NCBI GenBank assembly: GCA_032068765.1
Contig: DAMBHY010000006.1
Span: 61,384 to 125,383 of the forward strand
DNA: 64,000 nucleotides
Direction: 5' to 3'
DNA from: DAMBHY01 sp032068765
Lineage (GTDB): Bacteria; Bacteroidota; Bacteroidia; Bacteroidales; Dysgonomonadaceae
In this document: piece by piece, positions 1 to 8,068 of the stretch
How the letters are laid out: each line of letters begins with the position of its first letter
Numbering within the stretch: position 1 is the first letter of the stretch
Made by a program: the position numbers and the translations under genes
Notes under the pieces: model-generated
Told to the model about the DNA's origin: nothing
What the model saw: only the letters and a program-made list of their open reading frames with translations
Databases searched by the model: none

Positions 1-1
1 C

Positions 2-367
2 TCTTTATGGGTGTCAAAAATGGCACAACTTTCACAAGAACTATCCATTCCTATTCTGCATCTTGGAAGTCCCGCAACGCAGCAAGTTATCAAAGAAAAT
101 AGCAAACTTGCACCGTTATTTGTTTTTGAAGAATTTAATAATTGGAATAAATCATTTTATCTAAACGAAGGAATTATTAACAAGGACGATATTATCGTGC
201 TTATTTCCGCTCACGAAGGATATATTTCTTATACCACTGTGCTGGATAATCTGCCTACAAAACTAGAAGCAAGATATCCACATTCCAGCAGAATAGTAAT
301 TTATCCGAAACAACGAGAGGCGGACAATTTGCTTGAAATTGAAAATAGCTCCTTTATTCCACAATAA
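2..367 (+). CDS. C-terminal end of a probable cation/proton antiporter (5' truncated by window edge)
   Basis: The reading frame is already open at the left edge (codons before the GTG at position 11 read S-L-W), so this is the last ~120 residues of a longer protein. The segment looks like an alpha/beta regulatory domain: IPILHLGSP near the start, DDIIVLISAHEGYISY in the middle and RIVIYPKQRE near the end. No membrane segment is visible in this part. It resembles the cytoplasmic tail seen on Bacteroidales Na+/H+ or cation:proton antiporters. That is a recollection of the family rather than a motif-based proof, so the family call is moderate to weak. It ends 11 bases before the next gene and may be cotranscribed with it. 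Confidence 0.45.
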   Translation, partial: SLWVSKMAQLSQELSIPILHLGSPATQQVIKENSKLAPLFVFEEFNNWNKSFYLNEGIINKDDIIVLISAHEGYISYTTVLDNLPTKLEARYPHSSRIVIYPKQREADNLLEIENSSFIPQ

Positions 368-378
368 ATATTTTTTTA

Positions 379-1902
379 ATGAGGTTAAGTAAGTTTTTTC
401 TGTCTATTGCAGTGCTCTTGTCTGTTTTGTTTTCATGTGGTCCATCCAAGCAGATGACCAGGCATGCAGATGCAAATCCCAAAAGAGAATTCCGCGGTGC
501 GTGGATTCACACAGTCGGTCAATCACAATATCAAAAGATGAATTCGGCAGGTATGAAATATTATTTGTCGGATATGGTTCGCCGTTTAGATGAGGCCGGA
601 ATTAATGCCGTTATTTTCCAAGTTCGTCCGGAAGCAGATTCTTTTTATAAATCCAATCTTGAACCTTGGAGTAGATATCTGACCGGAACGCAAGGACAGG
701 CACCAGACGACCCAACTTTCGATCCGCTTCAATTTATGATTGAAGAATGTCACAAGAGAGGAATGGAGCTTCACGCGTGGCTCAATCCTTACCGCGTAAA
801 AGCTAACAAATCAAATCCTCTGGCATCCAATCATATTTATAATAAATACCCCGAAAGGTTTGTAGAATACGGCAATCAACTTTTCTTCAACCCCGCGTTA
901 CAAGAAAACCGCAATTTTATTTGTGATGTAGTAAAAGATATTGTTTCCCGTTATGATGTTGATGCCATTCACATGGATGATTATTTCTATCCTTATCCAA
1001 TTGCAGGAAAAGATTTTCCCGATGAAGCAGAATTTCAGCAATATGCTTCTTCACAAGGATTTTCGTCGAGTCAAAAAGCCGATTGGAGAAGAAATAATGT
1101 GAATATGCTTATCAAGCAAATAAAATATACCATTGCAGCTACTAAACCATGGGTGCGTTTCGGCGTTAGTCCTTTTGGTATCTATCGAAACAAAAAGAAT
1201 ACGCCTGACGGTTCTGGAAGCGACACCAACGGATTAGAAAATTACAGTGCTTTGTATGCCGACGTAAAATTGTGGGTAGAAAAAGGGTGGGTCGATTACA
1301 ATGTTCCTCAACTTTATTGGGAGCGCGGACACAAAGCTGCCGATTATACCACTTTATTGCATTGGTGGAACGAAAATAATTACAAACAGCATCTTTACAT
1401 TGGTCAGGATGTGGATAAAAGCATTTCGAAAAATGAATTTTCTGAAAAAATCCGTATGACGCGCGAGATGAATTATGTGCATGGAAATGTTTATTGGTAC
1501 GGATATCTTATTACAAATAATACAAAAGGAGCGGCAGACCAATTAAAAAATGATATCCACCGTGCAAAAGCGTTGATTCCGGCTTATATGCACATGCACA
1601 AAGGAAATCCTGACAAAATAAAAAATTTGAAAGAAGAATACACTCCTCAGATGCATTTTATTTCTTGGACAAGCAACAAGGATGCTCGTAATCCGGAAAG
1701 TGCTCAGAATTTTGTAGTATACCGTTTCAAGAAAGGCGAAAAAGTGGATCTTCACAAGGCAGAAAATATTATAAAAATTACTCCCGAAAACTTTTATCCG
1801 CTGCCTTTTGAAGGAGGAAAAAACAAATACACCTATGTAATTACGCCCTTAGATGCTTTTAAGAATGAAGGCAAAGGGGTAAAGATAAAGGTGAATTTAT
1901 AA
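379..1902 (+). CDS. Family 10-like glycosyl hydrolase (GHL10/DUF187) lipoprotein
   Basis: This 507-residue protein has a lipoprotein signal peptide with Cys20 in an LFSC lipobox, so it is expected to be membrane anchored. The GHL10-type TIM-barrel domain spans about residues 36-345. Family signatures include REFRGAWIHTV at 37-47, INAVIFQVRPEADSFY at 75-90, GMELHAWLNPYR at 128-139 and AIHMDDYFYPYP at 196-207, where the acidic pair is the likely catalytic or metal-binding site. A fibronectin-like tail of about 80 residues follows (PQMHFISW through YTYVITPLDAF). Homologues such as YngK are thought to act on cell-wall or other polysaccharides, but the substrate is not known. The ATG at 379 is chosen because the signal peptide starts there. 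Confidence 0.85.
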   Translation: MRLSKFFLSIAVLLSVLFSCGPSKQMTRHADANPKREFRGAWIHTVGQSQYQKMNSAGMKYYLSDMVRRLDEAGINAVIFQVRPEADSFYKSNLEPWSRYLTGTQGQAPDDPTFDPLQFMIEECHKRGMELHAWLNPYRVKANKSNPLASNHIYNKYPERFVEYGNQLFFNPALQENRNFICDVVKDIVSRYDVDAIHMDDYFYPYPIAGKDFPDEAEFQQYASSQGFSSSQKADWRRNNVNMLIKQIKYTIAATKPWVRFGVSPFGIYRNKKNTPDGSGSDTNGLENYSALYADVKLWVEKGWVDYNVPQLYWERGHKAADYTTLLHWWNENNYKQHLYIGQDVDKSISKNEFSEKIRMTREMNYVHGNVYWYGYLITNNTKGAADQLKNDIHRAKALIPAYMHMHKGNPDKIKNLKEEYTPQMHFISWTSNKDARNPESAQNFVVYRFKKGEKVDLHKAENIIKITPENFYPLPFEGGKNKYTYVITPLDAFKNEGKGVKIKVNL

Positions 1903-2040
1903 CTGGAAAACAGATGAAATAAAAATATTATTATTCTTTATTTTATCCGGCTTCGCATTTCAGAATGTGGGATGAAGACCCTGGTACAAAAAGTTCTTTG
2001 GCGATAAAGAATTTTGTTGCTCGTCTTTGGGTCGCAAGGT

Positions 2041-2070
2041 GGTAGAAACGCGATAAATCGTGTTTCTACC
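2041..2070. repeat. Near-perfect palindrome, REP-like hairpin
   Basis: GGTAGAAACGCGAT, then AA, then ATCGTGTTTCTACC. This is a 14-bp stem with one G-U pair and a 2-base centre. The core ACGCGAT/ATCGYGT recalls interspersed palindromes common between bacterial genes. A related, less perfect copy lies at 2486-2511. No T-run follows on either strand, so it is unlikely to be an intrinsic terminator. Confidence 0.6.
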
Positions 2071-2206
2071 AAACGAAACCTTACAGATAATTAATTTTGG
2101 ATGAAAATCCATTTTGAATAATACCTGCAAATGATTTGTGTTTTCTGCAAATTTTGATGATTAACCTAAAAACGCATTGAAAACTTATCAACGTTTGTTG
2201 TAATCA

Positions 2207-2450
2207 TTTCTACATCGTTTTTTTAATTTAAACATTTGATGAAAGTGTTTCTACATTGTTTTTTCGTTTAAAACATTTGATGAAATTAATCTGACAACGT
2301 TTTTTTGTTTTCAACAAACGTTGAAATTAATCTGAACGTGTTTTTTTGATTAAATATTTTTTTGAAACGTTTTCAATGGTGTTTTTTCAATTTAAACAAA
2401 CGATAAAATAGTTTCAACAAAGTTTTTTCAATTTAAACAAATGATGAAAC
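2207..2450. repeat. Degenerate tandem repeat, about six units of 40-43 bp
   Basis: Units begin near 2207, 2248, 2291, 2332, 2371 and 2411. Each has the layout: a TTTCnACA- or CTGA-like start, a run of 6-7 T, AATTTAAACA or similar, then (A/C)GATGAAA or equivalent. The last two units are the most alike and both contain GTTTTTTCAATTTAAACAAA. The units are too diverged and lack unique spacers, so this is not a CRISPR array. Confidence 0.65.
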
Positions 2451-2485
2451 GTTTTAAATCTCATTTTAGCAAATTTGCTGGCTTA

Positions 2486-2511
2486 TACAGACGCTATTAA
2501 TCGCATCTGTA
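2486..2511. repeat. Second REP-like palindrome
   Basis: TACAGACGC, then TATTAATC, then GCATCTGTA. This is an imperfect inverted repeat sharing the ACGC..ATTAATCGC core with the hairpin at 2041-2070. Confidence 0.45.
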
Positions 2512-2561
2512 CTATCATGTCGCTTTTTTTTGAAGCGTATACATCGCGTTTATGCGGTTAA

Positions 2562-2604
2562 CAAAAAAAACTCTGTGAAGAACATGTCTCCACAGAGTTT
2601 TAAA
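2562..2604 (-). terminator. Intrinsic terminator of the gene at 2668-3399
   Basis: The stem AACTCTGTG / CACAGAGTT (2569-2577 with 2591-2599) is followed on the minus strand by a run of eight T. On the plus strand it is followed by TTTAAAAAA, so it mainly serves leftward transcription. Confidence 0.75.
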
Positions 2605-2667
2605 AAAATATAACGGTCAATTATTTTAACCAGCTACGCAGAAATATTTTCCGAATTATCAGATGTT

Positions 2668-3399
2668 TCATTGATTGGTCTGAGGTTTTTCGGCATCTTC
2701 TTCAGGTTTTGATTTTCTGTATGCACTAAGTCTAACTATGTTGAAAATCTCCAATAAGTGCTCAAACAGAATATTGAACTGAATGTCTTCTTCGGTTTTC
2801 TGTTTGATGTTGATGTCATCCATAAAAAGGATAACTGACTTGTTGAAGTTGTTTCTCACACGTGATGCTGCCGGATATTTGACATTGGTCTTTATCAGAT
2901 TTATCTGTGCTGCCTCAATAGAGGCTTGAATATCCACCAAAGCCTTTGCCTTATCCGCAATTTCAAGTTTCGTCAAATGTTCCAAAAGGTTTGGATCTTT
3001 CAAAGCTTCCGTAATTCTAATATATGCTACTACCTGATCTACTTTACGCTTATGTACGAAACTTTTGCCATACATATCCAGTTTTTCAAATACAATAATT
3101 GCGCTATTGCGCGAATCTTCGTTAGGAGAAGACAGCATTCCTGCTACATAAGAGTGTAATTCGAGAAACAAATTCTTACGAATAAGTTCATTGCTTTTAA
3201 CACTGTCACGTGCCATATTTTTAGCATCCTGTGCTACACAACTCTGGTAAACATCGTTGTCGGCAAGAAACTTTTTGTAGGCTGGATTGCTGATAATATT
3301 TTCCAAACCTGAATTATTGATGGTATCAATAATTTTTACACCTATTGTTGCTGCAGAATTATTATCCGCTTTTCTTATTACTGTTTTATATTTTATCAT
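2668..3399 (-). CDS. DUF6261-like conserved Bacteroidales protein of unknown function
   Basis: A 243-residue soluble protein with no signal peptide and no membrane segment. It is rich in charged helices and ends in a hydrophilic Lys/Glu/Pro tail (KSKPEEDAEKPQTNQ). Overall length and pattern (helical core, LSSPNEDSRNSAIIVFEKLD in the middle, acidic low-complexity tail) recall the DUF6261 family of Bacteroidales. No motif makes this certain and no function is known. It has its own terminator at 2569-2599, and two copies of a palindromic element lie 36-75 bases upstream of its start, suggesting specific regulation. Confidence 0.6.
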   Translation of the reverse strand: MIKYKTVIRKADNNSAATIGVKIIDTINNSGLENIISNPAYKKFLADNDVYQSCVAQDAKNMARDSVKSNELIRKNLFLELHSYVAGMLSSPNEDSRNSAIIVFEKLDMYGKSFVHKRKVDQVVAYIRITEALKDPNLLEHLTKLEIADKAKALVDIQASIEAAQINLIKTNVKYPAASRVRNNFNKSVILFMDDINIKQKTEEDIQFNILFEHLLEIFNIVRLSAYRKSKPEEDAEKPQTNQ

Positions 3400-3434
3400 A
3401 TTAATTAATTTTTGATTTTTAAATAAAATTTATT

Positions 3435-3474
3435 GACTGACACTTCTGTCAGGTTGAGACTGACATTTTTGTCA
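3435..3474. promoter_or_regulatory. Two tandem copies of a 17-bp palindromic element (operator candidate)
   Basis: GACTGACACTTCTGTCA at 3435-3451 and GACTGACATTTTTGTCA at 3458-3474 match at 15 of 17 positions. Each contains the palindrome TGACA-N4/5-TGTCA, and they are spaced 23 bp start to start, about two helical turns. They lie upstream of the leftward gene at 2668-3399 and just downstream of the leftward gene at 3500-3952. They could instead be weak hairpin terminators of the latter, although no strong T-run follows. Confidence 0.45.
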
Positions 3475-3499
3475 TAAAATATAGTCTCGAATTTATTCT

Positions 3500-3952
3500 T
3501 TAAAATAAAAAAGTAGGAATACGCGAAAGCGATATGCTGTAATAGGAGTGCAGAATATCTTTCAGATTGCGGTTAGACAATCCGAAAAGAAAAGTTATTG
3601 GGGAATGTGATGAGTTAGATAGATTAAAGCGCAGTGGTACTGCTTTACGCATAAGTTTGTGCATGAAGCGCAGTGACTTTTCAAGCGTTTTATCGATAAT
3701 TACCAGATAAATAAAAGAAGTCAGGTCATGCTCCCATTCAGAAAGCATGCTGTCAACCTTTCTGTTTTCGGTAGGAATTCTTGCTATGGCATAAAATTCT
3801 TGTGGCAACATGCTGGCTTTTCTCAAATTTGTTGACGGAACAGAATCGTAATTTTTTTCTTCATCAATATGATGGACAATACAATTCAGTAAGTTGAGTA
3901 TTTTTTTGCTCAACCAAGTCAAAAATTGCATTATCCATTGAACGATGTTCAT
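3500..3952 (-). CDS. Hypothetical protein
   Basis: A 150-residue frame that I do not recognise. The first ~25 residues are hydrophobic (IVQWIMQFLTWLSKKILNLL) and could be a membrane anchor or amphipathic helix. The rest is mixed helical. Composition is compatible with a real protein but there is no recognisable domain, promoter or ribosome-binding site, so it may be spurious. It lies in the same direction as the gene at 2668-3399 with about 100 bases between. Confidence 0.4.
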   Translation of the reverse strand: MNIVQWIMQFLTWLSKKILNLLNCIVHHIDEEKNYDSVPSTNLRKASMLPQEFYAIARIPTENRKVDSMLSEWEHDLTSFIYLVIIDKTLEKSLRFMHKLMRKAVPLRFNLSNSSHSPITFLFGLSNRNLKDILHSYYSISLSRIPTFLF

Positions 3953-4268
3953 TATTATAATTTTTATTACGATTATTTAATTAGTGTAAATTCAAATACC
4001 GTGCCAAACTTTTTATATTTCACATCAAATTGAAAAATGTATATGTGTATTAGTGTTTTAATAGTAATTCAATCTTGTTGATATTAATTGTTAAGATTAC
4101 ACTTATTGTTAATAATATATAACTTTTGGTTTCGGTATTAATTAAATATGAATAGATAGATTTAAATTAAACCAAATAAAAATTCTAATAAAAACAATCA
4201 AGAAAAGTGTACATTCATTTTTTTGCAAATTGTTTTATCTTTGCACAAATTAAAGCCAACAAAGGAAA
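3953..4268. other. AT-rich divergent intergenic region
   Basis: 316 bases, strongly AT-rich, separating a leftward and a rightward gene. The only signal I can support is the -7 type element TATCTTTG at 4236-4243 for the rightward methyltransferase gene. No coding frame or structured RNA is evident. Confidence 0.5.
4236..4243 (+). promoter_or_regulatory. Bacteroidota -7 promoter element
   Basis: TATCTTTG matches the TAnnTTTG consensus of the Bacteroidota primary sigma factor. It lies 25 bases upstream of the start codon at 4269. No clear -33 TTTG is seen at the usual distance. Confidence 0.55.
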
Positions 4269-5456
4269 ATGGATACATCAAAAAGATACACAATGATTGC
4301 CAAAACAATGGCAGAATTAGAGGATGTGTTAGCTGAAGAATTGATAAATCTGGGAGCAGACGAGGTAGAAATAGGCAAACGCATGGTATCTTTCGTTGGT
4401 GACAAAGCATTGATGTACAAAGCAAATGTGCATTGCCGTACGGCTCTCCGCATCCTGAAACCTGTTTACAATTTCAAAGCAGAATCTCCTGACCAAGTTT
4501 ACGAAGAACTGAAAAAAGTAAACTGGGAAGAATTCCTGTCGCTTGACAAAACATTCGCTATAGACGCTGTGGTCTTTTCTCACATTTTTAGTCATTCCAA
4601 ATTTTTGGCTTATCGTGTAAAAGATGCCATTGCAGACTGGTTTTCAGAAAAATATAACAAACGTCCGTCGGTAAGCGTTTCCAATCCCGATGTCCTCTTT
4701 AATATTCATGTTTCGCACAACAAATGCACGCTGTCTCTTGATAGTTCGGGTGAATCGCTGCACAAGCGCGGTTATCGCTTAGCGCAGACAGAAGCTCCAT
4801 TGAATGAAGTGCTTGCTGCCGGAATGGTGTTGAAATCGGGATGGCGCGGCGAAAGTGATTTTATTGATCCGATGTGCGGTTCGGGAACTATTTTGATAGA
4901 AGCGGCTATGATTGCCTTAGGAATTCCTCCGGGAATCCACCGACCTGGATTTGCTTTCGAAAAATGGGCAGATTTTGACGAAGAGCTTTTCAGCGAAATT
5001 TACAACGACGATTCCGACGCGAAGGAATTCAAATATAAAATTTTAGGTTCGGATATTTCTCCAAAAGCAATCTCTATCGCAGAGAAGAATGTGAAAAATG
5101 CGGGACTGAAAAAATACATCGATCTGGAAGTAAAATCGCTGAAGCAATATACCGAAAAACCATTTCCCAAAGGAATACTTATGACCAATCCGCCTTACGG
5201 CGAGCGCATCAAAGTGGAAGATTTGGATGCATTGTATCAAATGATTGGCGAAAGATTGAAACACGTCTTCACTGGATATGACGCATACATCTTGAGTTAT
5301 CTCAAAGAGTCTTTTGATAATATAGGACTAAAACCTTCCAAAAGATATTTCTTGTTTAATGGTGCATTGGAATGCGAAATGAGACATTATGAAATATTTG
5401 AAGGAAAAAAATATCCGCAACGCAGAAAAACAGATTTTAAACAAAAAGACAACTAA
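4269..5456 (+). CDS. THUMP-domain class I SAM-dependent RNA methyltransferase (RlmL N-domain/YpsC-like)
   Basis: This 395-residue protein has an N-terminal ferredoxin-like/THUMP region (about residues 1-160) followed by a Rossmann methyltransferase. The SAM-binding motif DPMCGSGTI starts at residue 200. The catalytic NPPYGER motif typical of N2-guanine or adenine methyltransferases starts at residue 307. This matches the COG0116 family, in which E. coli RlmL makes m2G2445 in 23S rRNA. The C-terminal RlmK-like domain of the E. coli fusion is absent, as usual outside gammaproteobacteria. The specific target base is inferred, not shown. It stands as a single gene behind its own promoter, with glnA 87 bases downstream. 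Confidence 0.88.
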   Translation: MDTSKRYTMIAKTMAELEDVLAEELINLGADEVEIGKRMVSFVGDKALMYKANVHCRTALRILKPVYNFKAESPDQVYEELKKVNWEEFLSLDKTFAIDAVVFSHIFSHSKFLAYRVKDAIADWFSEKYNKRPSVSVSNPDVLFNIHVSHNKCTLSLDSSGESLHKRGYRLAQTEAPLNEVLAAGMVLKSGWRGESDFIDPMCGSGTILIEAAMIALGIPPGIHRPGFAFEKWADFDEELFSEIYNDDSDAKEFKYKILGSDISPKAISIAEKNVKNAGLKKYIDLEVKSLKQYTEKPFPKGILMTNPPYGERIKVEDLDALYQMIGERLKHVFTGYDAYILSYLKESFDNIGLKPSKRYFLFNGALECEMRHYEIFEGKKYPQRRKTDFKQKDN

Positions 5457-5543
5457 TTTAATCTATTAATAATTGCGATTGTTGTCGATTTCATAGAAAT
5501 GAATCCGAAAAACCGGCAATGACCACAAAAAATTCAATTTACT

Positions 5544-7046
5544 ATGCAATCTCAACATTATGCTTCGCTTAATCCAATCGAAGCTTATCTTTGTAAAGAC
5601 AAAAAGGACTTTACTAAACAAGACATCATCAAGTTTATTACAGAAAACGAAGTAAGAATGGTCAATTTCCGCTATGTTGCGGGTGATGGTCGTCTAAAAG
5701 TTCTGAACTTCGTAATTCACACAGAAGATTATCTGGAAGACATTCTATCATCTGGCGAACGTGTAGACGGTTCGAGTCTTTTCTCTTTCGTAGAAGCAGG
5801 TTCTTCTGACCTTTATGTTATTCCCCGTTACTCAAGTGCATTTATGGACCCATTTGCGGAAGAACCAACCATTTCTTTCTTGTGCTCATATTTTGACAAA
5901 GACGGAAAACCACTTGAAAGTTCTCCTGAATATATTCTGAAAAAAGCACACAAAACTTTTGCAGAAGTGACAGGTGGAATGGAATTTCATGCTATGGGAG
6001 AGTTGGAATTTTACATTATCGGCGAAAAAACGGAAAATTTTCAGGCAGTTGACCAAAAGGGGTATCACGAAGCATCACCTTTCAACAAATTCGAACAATT
6101 CCGCTGCGAAGCAATGCGATTGATTGCACAGATTGGCGGCGAAATCAAATATGGTCACTCCGAAGTGGGTAACTTTACTTTGGACGACAAAGTGTTTGAA
6201 CAAACTGAAATAGAATTTCTTCCGGTGAATGTAGAACGTGCGGCAGAGCAAATCCTTTTAGGAAAATGGGTATTATTTAATCTTGCCAACGCTTATGGAC
6301 TGGATTTGACTTTCGCGCCAAAAATCACTGTCGGAAAAGCTGGAAGCGGTATGCACATCCACACAAAAATAGTGAAAGGCAACGAAAACATGTATGTGAA
6401 AGATGGCGAACTCACAGAAGTTGCGCACAAAGCTATTGCCGGAATGCTGACATTGGCTCCATCTTTGACAGCTTTTGGTAATACAAATCCAACATCATAT
6501 TTCCGTTTGGTTCCGCATCAGGAAGCTCCTACAACTGTTTGCTGGGGAGACCGCAACCGTTCGGTATTAATCCGCGTTCCACTTGGCTGGAATAAGAAAA
6601 CAGACATGCTTGCTATGGTAAATCCTTCAGAAAAAGGAACGGAGAAAGATTTTTCTAAGAAACAAACCATTGAATTTAGATGTCCCGACGGTTCTGCCGA
6701 TGTTTATTTGCTTTTAGCAGGTCTTGTTGTAGCAGCTACACATGGTTTTGAAATGGAAAATGCTGTGGAATTTGCGAAGAATAATTATGTTTCAGTAAAT
6801 ATTCATAAGGATGATGTGGCCGCAACACTCACTCACCTGAAACATCTTCCAGATTCATGCATGAAATCTGCCGAAGAGTTGGAAAATCAGAAATCAATTT
6901 ATTCTGAGCATGGGGTTTTCAGCAATTTTGTGTTGGATTCAGTTATAAAACGTCTTCGTGCTTATGAAGATACAAATATCCGCCACGCAATCCAAACAGA
7001 CGAAACACTGTTGCAAAAAATGGTCGACCAGTATTTGTATGCTTAA
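5544..7046 (+). CDS. glnA: Glutamine synthetase, type I family
   Basis: A 500-residue enzyme of ammonia assimilation (glutamate + NH3 + ATP to glutamine). The N-terminal beta-grasp domain contains VRMVNFRYVAGDGR. The catalytic domain carries the family signatures VDGSSLFSFVEAGSSDLYVIP, GELEFYII, KITVGKAGSGMHIHTKI and the ATP-site stretch VPHQEAPTTVCWGDRNRS. The C-terminal region where adenylylated enzymes have a Tyr in NLYDLP reads LKHLPDS here, so control by adenylylation is unlikely. Length is that of a GSI rather than the ~730-residue GSIII (GlnN) also found in Bacteroidales. A strong terminator follows directly. Confidence 0.93.
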   Translation: MQSQHYASLNPIEAYLCKDKKDFTKQDIIKFITENEVRMVNFRYVAGDGRLKVLNFVIHTEDYLEDILSSGERVDGSSLFSFVEAGSSDLYVIPRYSSAFMDPFAEEPTISFLCSYFDKDGKPLESSPEYILKKAHKTFAEVTGGMEFHAMGELEFYIIGEKTENFQAVDQKGYHEASPFNKFEQFRCEAMRLIAQIGGEIKYGHSEVGNFTLDDKVFEQTEIEFLPVNVERAAEQILLGKWVLFNLANAYGLDLTFAPKITVGKAGSGMHIHTKIVKGNENMYVKDGELTEVAHKAIAGMLTLAPSLTAFGNTNPTSYFRLVPHQEAPTTVCWGDRNRSVLIRVPLGWNKKTDMLAMVNPSEKGTEKDFSKKQTIEFRCPDGSADVYLLLAGLVVAATHGFEMENAVEFAKNNYVSVNIHKDDVAATLTHLKHLPDSCMKSAEELENQKSIYSEHGVFSNFVLDSVIKRLRAYEDTNIRHAIQTDETLLQKMVDQYLYA

Positions 7047-7054
7047 TCATAAAA

Positions 7055-7086
7055 AAGGTCGTTCATTTTTGAACGACCTTTTTTTT
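7055..7086 (+). terminator. Intrinsic terminator of glnA
   Basis: A perfect 10-bp stem AAGGTCGTTC / GAACGACCTT with a 6-base loop, followed by six further T. It starts 9 bases after the glnA stop. Confidence 0.9.
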
Positions 7087-7171
7087 GTTATGATAAACCA
7101 AGTGAAACATCTATATTGTCAAGCTAAGTATTTTATTCATTTTGATAAAGCCTCATTCAGAATCACTGCCT

Positions 7172-7912
7172 CTATATATTAAAATCATATTTATTCTTTA
7201 GTAATTTCCTTATCTCTTCTTCAGAAAGTATCTTCACATTGGTGAAGATGAATTTTTCATCCAAAAAATTGCCATACTGATTGCACTCTTCTATCACAGC
7301 GGCTAAAGAGCTTCTAATATCCGCATCAAAAGGTAAAAGCATCTGAATTGTAAAGTAATTGTCGAAGATTTCAAACTTTTCGAACTCTACTTCATCTTTT
7401 TCCAACTGGAAACGGAACTCACGTTCTACAATCTCTTTTTGGAGCTCTGTGAAATTTTCGCGTGAAGCAGTCGCAAATACGCTAAAGAAGCGCAGCTTAT
7501 GTTCGTGTCCGCCCAAACCAGATGAAATGTAAATCTGATTTTGTCCGGAAAGGTCGGAATTAAGAAGGATTTTACTTCCAAGTAAAGCTATGGCAGACCA
7601 GTTTTTCAATTCCGGTTCTAAGGGACTACTATGATAAGTTTCAATAGCTCTGTAGGCTCCGACATCTGGCGTAGACGCCAATAATGCGAGGCTTCTTTTC
7701 TTTCTGTCTATCGTTTCTTCGGGAGAAAATAGCACCGCCACTTCTTCGTCTCTATCAAACTTATCGTTTTGTTGATACAAGTTTTCAAAATATCTGAAAT
7801 ACTCCATCTGTTCTTCAATAGGTACCAATTCTTCCAAGACGTGAAAAGAGTCAATGCCCTCATCATTCATCATTTGGCGTATCCTAGATAGTATGTCCTT
7901 TCTGTCATTCAT
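7172..7912 (-). CDS. Conserved Bacteroidales protein of unknown function
   Basis: A 246-residue, acidic, soluble protein (from MNDRKDILSRIRQMMNDEG). It has an N-terminal helical part, a central region ASTPDVGAYRAIETYHSS and an alpha/beta part (QIYISSGLGGHEHKLRFFSVFA), ending in helices. I do not recognise a named domain. The frame extends three codons further to a TTG at 7921, but a promoter element (7919-7926) overlaps that codon, so ATG 7912 is preferred. It converges with glnA and has no obvious operon partners. Confidence 0.7.
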   Translation of the reverse strand: MNDRKDILSRIRQMMNDEGIDSFHVLEELVPIEEQMEYFRYFENLYQQNDKFDRDEEVAVLFSPEETIDRKKRSLALLASTPDVGAYRAIETYHSSPLEPELKNWSAIALLGSKILLNSDLSGQNQIYISSGLGGHEHKLRFFSVFATASRENFTELQKEIVEREFRFQLEKDEVEFEKFEIFDNYFTIQMLLPFDADIRSSLAAVIEECNQYGNFLDEKFIFTNVKILSEEEIRKLLKNKYDFNI

Positions 7913-7918
7913 TAATTG

Positions 7919-7926
7919 CAAAGATA
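7919..7926 (-). promoter_or_regulatory. -7 promoter element, possibly giving a leaderless mRNA
   Basis: On the minus strand this reads TATCTTTG, a match to TAnnTTTG. Transcription would start about 7 bases downstream, practically at the ATG at 7912. Confidence 0.4.
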
Positions 7927-8068
7927 AAATTTTTTGTCTAACTTTTAAACACGCGTTGGGCGTTTTAGTCCGTACAAAACTTAAAATTCATCAAATAGAA
8001 GTAATTATCTAATAGAAATCACTAAATTCGCATGATTATAAATGAATTAAAGAGTCATCTCTCAAATA

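Larger units (their letters stand above)
1903..2667. other. Long non-coding stretch with hairpins and tandem repeats
   Basis: About 765 bases with no convincing coding frame. It holds two related palindromes (2041-2070 and 2486-2511), a degenerate tandem array of about 41-bp units (2207-2450) and a terminator hairpin (2569-2599). It separates a rightward gene from a leftward gene, so it is a 3'-to-3' region where repeats could accumulate without disturbing promoters. Confidence 0.7.

Noticed and set aside
2207..2450. CRISPR array
   Set aside because: Units are tandem and diverged throughout, with no conserved repeat separated by unique spacers, and no cas genes are nearby.
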